A stretch of 64,000 nt of DNA from assembly GCA_963790405.1 (NCBI GenBank), contig CAWBOJ010000003.1, forward strand, positions 186,001 to 250,000, in the 5' to 3' direction. Of this stretch, positions 35,141 through 42,948 are shown one piece after another. The position numbers and the translations under genes were made by a program. The DNA comes from JBGSMX01 sp963790405. GTDB taxonomy: Bacteria; Actinomycetota; Coriobacteriia; Anaerosomatales; JAGXFU01. Each line of letters opens with the position of its first letter. Position 1 is the first letter of the stretch. A model generated the notes under the pieces. It worked only from the letters and a program-made list of their open reading frames with translations, was not told where the DNA came from and did no database searches.

Positions 35141-35992
35141 GTGAAGCCGTTCTTTTCCTCGACCGATAACCTTCATGCCGTGGCCGTTGAACACGCCCGT
35201 CACGAGACCCTACCCCAGGCCGAGGTTGCGCTGCCCGCTGCCCGCGATGCCGTTCTGGGTCGTATCGCTATCTACGACACTGCGGCTGCGGCCCCGCGAG
35301 TTGATGACGTAAGATCGCCCTCCGCCGATTCCTTCATAGAGGAACTCTCTGCACGCACGTACACAGCCGCCCGGGACCTTGGCGGCAGGCTGCCGTACAC
35401 AGTGATTCGTGAAGTCGTGGAGAACCTGGTACATGCTCGTTTCAAGGAACCCGTCGTCTCCATTCTCGAAGGAGGGGACACCGTCCGCTTCTCGGATCAG
35501 GGACCGGGCATCCCCGACAAGGAGCGAGCTCTGCTGCCGGGTTACACAACCGCCTCGGCAGAAATGAAGGACCTCATTCGTGGCGTGGGGTCCGGGCTTC
35601 CGTTGGTTCGTGAGTTCTTGGCCCACGAGGGGGGCTCCCTCTCACTTGAAGACAATCTTGGGACAGGAACCGTTGTGACTCTGAATATTCTTCCGAGTCC
35701 CAAGAGTGCTGTTCCCAACCCCCCACCAGCCGCTGAGCTTGATTCTGGTCTCGTGGGTGCTCTGGCTTCGCTTCCGCGTCTATCGACCCGGCAGAAGCGA
35801 GTTCTCTCGCTTGTGGTGGAGTTCGGAGAAGCCGGGCCGACTCTCGTCTCCAAAGAGCTGGCGGTCGGCCTTTCAACAGCCTACAGAGATCTTGCATTTC
35901 TCGAGGAGCTTGAGCTAATCACCGCTAGTGAAGCGGGCAAGCGAACGACAACTAGTCTTGGAACAGCGTATCTCGACAGCCTGTTCAGGTAG
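35141..35992 (+). CDS. GHKL ATPase fused to winged-helix DNA-binding domain
   Basis: About 283 residues directly upstream of dnaA (12-base gap). Residues about 85-185 are a HATPase_c (GHKL) fold: TVIREVVENLVHARF (N box), RFSDQGPGIPDKE (G1), TTASAEMKDLIRGVGSGLPL (G2), and NLGTGTVVTLNI. There is no HisKA or phospho-acceptor histidine and no transmembrane segment. The C-terminal 75 residues (STRQKRVLSLVVEFGEAGPT, LVSKELAVGLSTAYRDLAFL) look like a winged helix. Start set at GTG 35141; GTG 35078 is possible but its extra codons look non-coding. The place and DNA-binding domain suggest control of dnaA or origin firing; this is inference. Confidence 0.8.
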   Translation: MKPFFSSTDNLHAVAVEHARHETLPQAEVALPAARDAVLGRIAIYDTAAAAPRVDDVRSPSADSFIEELSARTYTAARDLGGRLPYTVIREVVENLVHARFKEPVVSILEGGDTVRFSDQGPGIPDKERALLPGYTTASAEMKDLIRGVGSGLPLVREFLAHEGGSLSLEDNLGTGTVVTLNILPSPKSAVPNPPPAAELDSGLVGALASLPRLSTRQKRVLSLVVEFGEAGPTLVSKELAVGLSTAYRDLAFLEELELITASEAGKRTTTSLGTAYLDSLFR

Positions 35993-36004
35993 TTCGGAGG
36001 GGTT

Positions 36005-37423
36005 ATGCCGGTTAAGGGTTCTGCGCCTACAAATGAAGTTGAGCGGATATGGATCGACGTACTTGATGTCGTGCGATCCGAGCTCAACACACCTACATTC
36101 AAGACGTGGTTTGAACACACGTCTCCTCTCGACATTGTGGATGACCGCCTGGTCGTCTCTGTTCAGAATGACTTTGCCCGAGACTGGTTGGAGTCACGAT
36201 ACTCCGGGCTTCTGAAGGCCGCCCTCGTTCAGGTAACCGGGCTACCTTTGTCTTTGGAGTTCACCGTCCCGTCAGAAGTTGACGCCTCTGTCTCAGCTCG
36301 TGATTCCAGAGATGACGAAGATGCTGTTGCGCAAGAAGTGCTCGGTCGTTCTCGTTCATCCTCCCGGAAAGAGACTGACAAGCCGAACCACGTGTTCAAT
36401 CCCAAGTACACCTTTGACTCGTTTGTTATTGGCACGTCGAATCGCTTCGCCCACGCGGCGGCACTTGCTGTGGCTGAAGCTCCGGGCCGGGCCTACAACC
36501 CACTCTTTATATATGGAGGTGTCGGTCTCGGGAAGACACACCTCCTGCAGGCAATAGGACACTACGTCCTACAGAGCTTCCCGCACATGAAGATCACCTA
36601 CGTATCTACAGAGCAGTTCACTAACGACTTCATCAATTCGATCGGTGACCGCGACAAGAAGCGTATCGAGGGCTTCAGGCGCCAATATCGTACAAACGAT
36701 GTTCTCTTGGTCGACGATGTCCAGTTCCTTCGTGGGAAAGAGGGAACCCAGGAGGAGTTCTTTCACACATTCAACGCTCTACAACAGGCCGGCAAACAAG
36801 TGGTTCTCTCTTCCGATCGACCACCGAAGGATATTGCCCATCTCGAAGAACGCCTCCGTTCGCGTTTTGAGATGGGTCTTACCACAGATATCCAGCCCCC
36901 GGATCTCGAGACGCGCATAGCCATTCTTAAGAGGAAGGTGGAGGGGGAGGAACTCGATGTCCCCTATGACGTTCTCGCGTTCGTAGCGGATCGCGTGTCT
37001 TCAAACATCCGAGAACTTGAAGGTGCTCTCATAAGAGTCGTTGCCTATAGCTCTCTCACGCGAAACGTGGTTGACATCGACCTTGCCCGAAGTGTGCTGA
37101 AGGACATCTTCCCTGAGCGCTCAACATTACCAATCTCTGTTACCACCATTCAGAGAGAGGTCTGTAAGTTCTACTCTTTGAGCCAGCAGGAACTCGTGAG
37201 CAACAAGAGGTCCCAGGGAATTGTCTATCCTCGGCAGATAGCGATGTATTTGGCTCGGGAACTCACAGATTTGTCCCTACCGAGGATCGGAGCTGAATTC
37301 GGGGGTCGTGATCACACGACCGTCATGCACGCAACCGCGAAGATACAGAAGCTCATGAATGCGGAGCGTGATGTATACAACCAAATTCAGACACTCACTA
37401 ACGTTGTGAAGCAGAAGAGTTGA
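36005..37423 (+). CDS. dnaA: chromosomal replication initiator DnaA
   Basis: 472 residues, all four domains: N-terminal DnaB-interaction domain, a short linker (about 88-125), AAA+ (GGVGLGKTHLLQAIGHYVLQ Walker A, VLLVDDVQFLRGKEGTQEEF Walker B, initiator-specific helix), and C-terminal box-binding domain with the signature GGRDHTTVMHATAKI. Start ATG 36005 follows GGAGGGG. Base composition is visibly less GC-rich than flanking genes. Binds the box clusters on both sides. Confidence 0.98.
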   Translation: MPVKGSAPTNEVERIWIDVLDVVRSELNTPTFKTWFEHTSPLDIVDDRLVVSVQNDFARDWLESRYSGLLKAALVQVTGLPLSLEFTVPSEVDASVSARDSRDDEDAVAQEVLGRSRSSSRKETDKPNHVFNPKYTFDSFVIGTSNRFAHAAALAVAEAPGRAYNPLFIYGGVGLGKTHLLQAIGHYVLQSFPHMKITYVSTEQFTNDFINSIGDRDKKRIEGFRRQYRTNDVLLVDDVQFLRGKEGTQEEFFHTFNALQQAGKQVVLSSDRPPKDIAHLEERLRSRFEMGLTTDIQPPDLETRIAILKRKVEGEELDVPYDVLAFVADRVSSNIRELEGALIRVVAYSSLTRNVVDIDLARSVLKDIFPERSTLPISVTTIQREVCKFYSLSQQELVSNKRSQGIVYPRQIAMYLARELTDLSLPRIGAEFGGRDHTTVMHATAKIQKLMNAERDVYNQIQTLTNVVKQKS

Positions 37424-37647
37424 TGTGTACAACCGTGTGGAATACTCGTGTATGGCTTGGGGGAAACATCTCTACCTTGTTGATGAAACACCTCGAGCTT
37501 GAAGGTTGTGGAAAGACCACTTTTATCGCCAACACCTTGTACACAGTAGACACGCGAGGTGTGAGCAGGTATTGGCTGGGTTCCTAACAGATTCCACAGC
37601 CCTTATTACTACTATTATTGGTATAGAGATTAGAGAGGAATAGCAGT
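37424..37647. other. dnaA-dnaN spacer: oriC unwinding region with DnaA-trio
   Basis: Box-like sites TGTGGAATA (37436-37444) and TGTGGAAAG (37507-37515) lead to ATTCCACA (37591-37598), a short GC run, and TTATTACTACTATTATTG (37603-37620). On the complementary strand read 3' to 5' this is five consecutive [A/G]AT triplets, the DnaA-trio pattern that in Bacillus lies next to a box and GC patch and marks where strands open. Probable origin-opening site. Confidence 0.72.
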
Positions 37648-38751
37648 ATGAAGTTCACAGTCGCTCGAGGAGAGCTATCCGACGCTCTGTCTGTTGTAGC
37701 CCGGGGTCTCTCCTCTCGATCGACACTTCCTATCCTCTCGGGGATTCTTGTATCTGCACAAGAGAACGGGACGGCTGTCTTCCAAACGACAGATCTTGAA
37801 GTCTCCATCAAGACTCTCTGTGCCGCCGCCGTGGACCGAGCAGGGCAGAGCGTTCTTCCAGGAAGACTCCTGAACGACATAGTGAGGGCTTTGCCTGAAG
37901 CAGCAGTCACCATCGAGGTTGATGGAGAGACAGCGTCAGTCACGTGCGGGCAAACAGCGTTCACACTTCGAACTTTGAAAGCAGACGATTTTCCTCGCTT
38001 TCCAGAAATCGAAGCTGACCAAAAAGTGAGTCTGGCGGTAGGTGTGATGTCGCAAGCCGTCTCCCATGTGGCGAAAGCGGTCAGCAGGGATGAGACGAGG
38101 CCAATCCTAACAGGGGTCTTGATGACCGTAGACGGGCCCACGCTGAAGATGGTGGCTACTGATTCGTACCGCCTTGCCGTCAAAGAGATCGTCTTCGAAG
38201 GAGACAACACAGAGGAAGTCGACGTGGTGGTTCCCGGTAGAGCCCTCGATGAGGCAACACGGATGGCGGCGGGGGAGAGTCAGATATCGGTCGGAGTCTC
38301 TGAGAACCAAGTCGTCTTCGAGGCAGGGACTACGGTCTTTGTGACAAGAAGGATTGAAGGAGCATTTCCAAACTACCGACAGCTAATACCAAAAGACCCA
38401 GAGACACGAGTGACGATTCCCCGGGATGAGCTGCTACAAGCGGTGAAGAGGGTTTCTCTTATGGCTCAGCACAACACACCCATCAGGCTCACGATCAGTG
38501 CCGAGGACCAAACACTCTCGTTATCCGCCACAACCCAAGATATTGGGGATGCGTCAGAGGATCTTATGTCGACGGTGGAGGGACCCGATGTGGAGATTGC
38601 GTTCAACCACACGTTCCTCACAGATGGGATCGCCTCGGCAGAAGGAGAGATAGTCTCGATAGACATCGTCAGCCCGCTGAAGCCCGGAGTCCTTACTTCC
38701 GAGGGAGATGAGGGTTTTCTCTACCTTCTGATGCCGGTTCGTCTCGGCTAA
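37648..38751 (+). CDS. dnaN: DNA polymerase III sliding clamp (beta)
   Basis: 367 residues, three repeated clamp domains. N-terminal MKFTVARGELSDALSVVARG; second domain YRLAVKEIVF; C terminus ending LMPVRLG, the usual M-P-x-R-L tail. Ring-shaped dimer that tethers polymerase III. GAGGAA precedes the ATG. Followed after four bases by recF. Confidence 0.98.
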   Translation: MKFTVARGELSDALSVVARGLSSRSTLPILSGILVSAQENGTAVFQTTDLEVSIKTLCAAAVDRAGQSVLPGRLLNDIVRALPEAAVTIEVDGETASVTCGQTAFTLRTLKADDFPRFPEIEADQKVSLAVGVMSQAVSHVAKAVSRDETRPILTGVLMTVDGPTLKMVATDSYRLAVKEIVFEGDNTEEVDVVVPGRALDEATRMAAGESQISVGVSENQVVFEAGTTVFVTRRIEGAFPNYRQLIPKDPETRVTIPRDELLQAVKRVSLMAQHNTPIRLTISAEDQTLSLSATTQDIGDASEDLMSTVEGPDVEIAFNHTFLTDGIASAEGEIVSIDIVSPLKPGVLTSEGDEGFLYLLMPVRLG

Positions 38752-38755
38752 GAAA

Positions 38756-39853
38756 GTGTCTTTTCTAATTGAGCATCTCGAGGTCAAGGACTTTCGTAAC
38801 TACGAATGGTTCCTGTTGGAGCTAGCTCGAGACCTCACTATAATTTCAGGGCCGAACGCGGTAGGGAAGACGAACCTCATCGAAGCTCTTCAGCTGGTAA
38901 CAGCAGGAGAATCGTTCAGAAGACCCCGGTGGTGTGACACCGTGCGGCGTGGAGCCGAGGGAGCGAGAATCAACCTGACTGCGGCGGGGGACGGAAGACA
39001 GCTGGCGGTCGTTCTCGATATCGACCCCGGAAAAGGGCGAGCCTACCGGGTCAATGGAAACAAGAGGCGTTCGGTTTCTGCAGCGACGGGCACGATTCCG
39101 TGCGTACTGTTCACGCCCGATGATTTGATGATGGTGAGGGGATCTTCAGAAGCACGGAGAGGGCCATTGGATGCCCTCGGTTCGCAGATGTCGGCAACGT
39201 ACGACTCATTGAGGAAGCAGTATCAGAGGATTCTGCGGCAGAGGAACGCTCTTCTCAAGAAAGGGGCGCCTGCGGCCGAGCTGGATCCATGGACAGCGAG
39301 CCTAACGGAGACAGGAAGCCGCCTCATGGAGCATAGAGAGAGGCTTCTGGAGCGAATGAGAGCACACATCTCTAGCATCCATTACGAAGTCTCGGCTGGA
39401 GAGAATCTCGAGCTCACGTACGTCCCCTCGTGGGAGAGGGAGGGGCATCATGCAACAGGAAATGCCCCGCACTGTCTCGAGGAAGCGCTCGCTGGTGCGG
39501 CCCAACAAGAGAGGGCGCGAGGGACGACCTTGGTCGGGCCTCACCGCGACGACATAGGAATTCTTCTAGATGGCGGGCCGGCACGAGCTTTCGCCTCGCA
39601 AGGGCAACAGAGAACCGTGGCGCTGTCGTGGAAGCTCTCAGAGGTGGCGGTCGTCGAACAGGTCATGAAGAGCCGGCCGCTCCTGTTGTTGGATGACGTG
39701 ATGTCTGAGCTTGACGAGCAGCGCAGACGCGCTTTGGCGAGCCGAGTCAAAGGGACTGTACAGACCGTGATGACAACAACGAACCTGCACTACTTCGACC
39801 AAGATCTTCTGGCTTCAGGTCGGGTGGTAGAGCTTCATGGCGACCAGGCGTAG
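38756..39853 (+). CDS. recF: DNA replication/repair protein RecF
   Basis: 365 residues, SMC-like ATPase: Walker A SGPNAVGKTNLIEALQL, RecF-type VKDFRNYEWF near the start, signature FASQGQQRTVALSWKLSE, Walker B RPLLLLDDVMSELDEQRR. Loads RecA at gaps with RecOR. GTG start; overlaps the next gene by 17 bases. Confidence 0.96.
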   Translation: MSFLIEHLEVKDFRNYEWFLLELARDLTIISGPNAVGKTNLIEALQLVTAGESFRRPRWCDTVRRGAEGARINLTAAGDGRQLAVVLDIDPGKGRAYRVNGNKRRSVSAATGTIPCVLFTPDDLMMVRGSSEARRGPLDALGSQMSATYDSLRKQYQRILRQRNALLKKGAPAAELDPWTASLTETGSRLMEHRERLLERMRAHISSIHYEVSAGENLELTYVPSWEREGHHATGNAPHCLEEALAGAAQQERARGTTLVGPHRDDIGILLDGGPARAFASQGQQRTVALSWKLSEVAVVEQVMKSRPLLLLDDVMSELDEQRRRALASRVKGTVQTVMTTTNLHYFDQDLLASGRVVELHGDQA

Positions 39854-40421
39854 CAACAAGACCGTTTCGTTCGGCGACGCGATGAAAGTGTACGTGGCTC
39901 GCCTCGATCGATCCGGCAAGCTGCAGCAGGCCGAGGTACTCGACGTCTGGACTTCTATAGTCGGGGCGAACATCGCGACTCACACAAGGGTGGAGGGGCT
40001 GCGAGAAGGAGAGCTGCTTGTCTCGGTCGATTCTCCTGTGTGGGCGAACGAGTTGTCGGCGATGAGCGAGAATCTCCGAGTCAGACTCAACAAACGGGTT
40101 GGTCAAGAACGGGTAAGACACATCCGCTTCACTGTGTCTCAATCTGTGGAGAAGGAGCGAGACGAAGAGGAGAACGAAGAAGCGACAGGGCGTCGCTACG
40201 GGGGCTCAAGAATCAAGCCGCTTGCTCTTTCTGTGGACGAGCGGCGCGCAGTCGAGAAGAGCGTTGAGGAAATCGAAGACGAGACTCTTCGGGAAGCGGC
40301 GTTTAGGGCCACGATTCGTGATCTTGAGTGGAAAAAGGGTCTGGAAGCATCAAACGTGGCGCAGAACGAATCAGGCGGCCTCTCAGGGAGCAAAACAGGC
40401 CGAAAGCCCAAGCAGTTGTGA
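39837..40421 (+). CDS. DUF721/DciA-like protein
   Basis: 194 residues. The N-terminal DciA fold is clear: LQQAEVLDVWTSIVGANIAT followed by GELLVSVDSPVWANELSAM and LNKRVGQERVRHIRFTV. DciA is the ancestral loader or partner of replicative helicase DnaB. The C-terminal 90 residues are charged (KERDEEENEEATGRR) and predicted mostly helical or disordered, longer than in short DUF721 proteins. Between recF and gyrB, as in actinobacteria. Confidence 0.85.
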   Translation: MATRRSNKTVSFGDAMKVYVARLDRSGKLQQAEVLDVWTSIVGANIATHTRVEGLREGELLVSVDSPVWANELSAMSENLRVRLNKRVGQERVRHIRFTVSQSVEKERDEEENEEATGRRYGGSRIKPLALSVDERRAVEKSVEEIEDETLREAAFRATIRDLEWKKGLEASNVAQNESGGLSGSKTGRKPKQL

Positions 40422-40511
40422 TAAAATGAGTCGCGGCACCACAACATGTCGTGGTTGGCCGTTTCCTGTTTCGTTCCACACAGACCACACAGGTCAGTGA
40501 AGGAGTCTCGC

Positions 40512-42420
40512 GTGTCCAAAGGTTCGTATTCAGGCAAGGATATTCAAGTTCTCGAGGGACTCGAGGCGGTTCGCAAAAGACCAAGCATGTACATCGGCTC
40601 TACGGGTCCAAAAGGTCTTCACCATCTGGTCTATGAAGTAGTAGACAACTCCGTAGATGAAGCGCTCGCAGGCGTTTGCACCATGATTGATATCGCCATT
40701 CACCCGGACAACTCGGTGACCGTCGTCGACAACGGTCGCGGGATTCCAGTAGACAACGTTCCGAAGTACCGCAAAACAGCCGTCGAGGTTGTAATGACAG
40801 TGCTTCATGCCGGAGGCAAGTTCGGTGGCGAGGGCTACAAGGTCTCGGGCGGGCTTCATGGCGTAGGTGTTTCGGTGGTCAATGCGCTGTCTGAGCGTCT
40901 GGACGTCGAGGTGAAGCGCGACGGCAAGCTATGGGCACAGTCCTACGAGCGCGGCAAGCCGACCGGCAAGCTTGAAGGATCGGGCCGCAGTAAGACCACC
41001 GGCACGACGATTACATTCTGGCCGGATCCCGAGATCTTCGAGACCATCGACTTCGACTTCGATACGCTCTCCACTCGTATGAGAGAGACGGCGTTTCTCA
41101 ACAAAGGGCTCAAGATTGTGCTCACCGACGAGCGAGAGCTCGAGCCGCGCTGTGAAGAGTACCGCTACGCCGGCGGCATCGTCGATTTCGTGAAGTACCT
41201 CAACGAGTCGAAGGAAACACTGCACCACAAGGTCATCTACTTCGAGGCGGAAGCCGACGAAGGGGTGGTCGAGGTTGCCATGCAGTGGAACAACAGCTAC
41301 TCGGATTCGGTGCTGGCGTTCGCCAACAACATCAACACGCACGAGGGCGGCACGCACCTCGAAGGATTTCGCAGCGGGCTCACGCGCACCATTAATGACT
41401 ACGCGCGCCGACAGGGCATTCTCAAAGAGAAGGACGACAACCTCTCCGGAGAAGACATCCGAGAGGGACTCACCGCAATCGTCTCCGTGAAATTGCGCGA
41501 CCCACAGTTTGAGGGGCAGACGAAGACGAAGCTTGGCAACACGGAGATGCGCAGTTTCGTTCAGTCCACGGTCATGCAGTATCTGGCCGAGTATCTCGAA
41601 GAGCACCCGAAGCCCGCTCGGTCGATAGTCTCAAAATCCGCCCAAGCCGCCAAAGCCCGGGCAGCCGCCCGCAAGGCTCGCGAGCTCACGCGCCGCAAGG
41701 GGCTGCTCGAATCATCCACGTTGCCCGGCAAACTCGCCGACTGCTCGATTCGCGATGCAGCGCTCACGGAGATCTTTCTAGTAGAGGGTGATTCGGCCGG
41801 GGGCTCGGCCAAACAGGCCCGCGACCGGTCGTTCCAAGCGATCTTGCCGCTTGAAAGGCAAGATCTTGAACGTGGAAAAGGCCGGAATCAACCGGGCACT
41901 CAACTCCGATGAGATCCAAGCGATGATCACAGCACTCGGCACGAGCATCGCAGAGGAATTCGACATCACGGCGGCGCGGTACCACAAAGCGATCATCATG
42001 ACGGATGCCGACGTCGACGGCGCACACATCCGCTGTCTGATTCTCACGTTCTTCTATCGCTACATGCGAGAGATGATCGAGCAGGGATACGTGTACATCG
42101 CCCAGCCGCCGCTCTACAAGTTGGCGCACGGCAAGAAACAGGAGTACTGCTACAACGACAAGCAGCTTCAGCAAGCGATAGTGAAGCTTCCAGAGAACGC
42201 CAAGTACAGCATCCAACGCTACAAGGGCCTGGGAGAGATGAACCCAGAACAGCTCTGGGTGACGACAATGGACCCGGACCGGCGAACGCTGCTTCAGGTG
42301 ACGGTCGACGACGCCCTAATGGCCGAGAAGTCGTTCCAGGATCTCATGGGAGATCAGGTCGAACCACGCAAGGAATTCATTCAGCGCCACGCCAAGGACG
42401 TGCGTTTCCTCGATATCTAG
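40512..42420 (+). CDS. gyrB: DNA gyrase subunit B (one frameshift)
   Basis: About 635 residues. Start GTG 40512 follows AAGGAG. GHKL ATPase (YEVVDNSVDEALAG, DNGRGIPV, GGKFGGEGYKVSGGLHGVGV), transducer, and TOPRIM (LVEGDSAGGSAKQARDRSFQ). Right after FQAILPL a single extra T at 41851-41852 breaks the frame: as written it reads ERQDLERGKG, but removing the T restores KGKILNVEKAGINRALNSDE, then IMTDADVDGAHIR and RYKGLGEMNPEQLWVTTMDP to the natural end at 42420. As gyrB is essential this is almost surely a sequence error. Upstream TGTGATAAAAT (about 40416-40426) is a likely extended -10. Confidence 0.95.
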
Positions 42421-42438
42421 TTGTGCGGGTGGGTGACC

Positions 42439-42948
42439 ATGAACGACGTGCCGGAGCGAAAGGCAGCGCAGCGGTTCGAGCCGCCGCCATGGGAACGGGA
42501 TCAATTCGACGAGCTTGCTCGGCGACGTGAAGAAGCGCGCGTAGAGGCTGAGATCACCGAAGCGGTAGCCGCTCTTGCCGACAATGGCGCGGACATCACG
42601 CCCACGGTTGTGGAGGAGGAGTTGCCGCCAGATACGGCTGACAAGGCCGTGGTCGCAGGAACCGGGCAGTTGGATGAGATAGCTCTCGCGGCGATGATGG
42701 TGCAGTTGCGCATGGAAGAGCCGGAGAAGGATGACTCCCTGTGGAAAGTGGGGGTGGCGTTCTCTGGTCTGGCGGCTGTGATCGGGTCCGTACTGGTGGT
42801 ATGGGGGTTGGCCGCCCTATTCAAGGCCAAAGATGGTGGCGCAGTGGCAATGATTGGCGGATTCACACTACTGGTATTCGGTGGTCTGTTCGTGGGCGTT
42901 GGAATGTGGATGGCAGTCAAAAGTCTCAAGCAGCGAGGAGTGCTCTAA
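42439..42948 (+). CDS. small membrane protein between gyrB and gyrA
   Basis: 169 residues from ATG 42439. A charged N-terminal half with a helical Arg/Glu-rich stretch (FDELARRREEARVEAEITEA), then two hydrophobic helices (VGVAFSGLAAVIGSVLVVWG and AMIGGFTLLVFGGLFVGVGM). No family recognised. Placed between the two gyrase genes, directly abutting gyrA (stop TAA then GTG), so cotranscribed with both. A link to topology control is only positional. Confidence 0.75.
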   Translation: MNDVPERKAAQRFEPPPWERDQFDELARRREEARVEAEITEAVAALADNGADITPTVVEEELPPDTADKAVVAGTGQLDEIALAAMMVQLRMEEPEKDDSLWKVGVAFSGLAAVIGSVLVVWGLAALFKAKDGGAVAMIGGFTLLVFGGLFVGVGMWMAVKSLKQRGVL

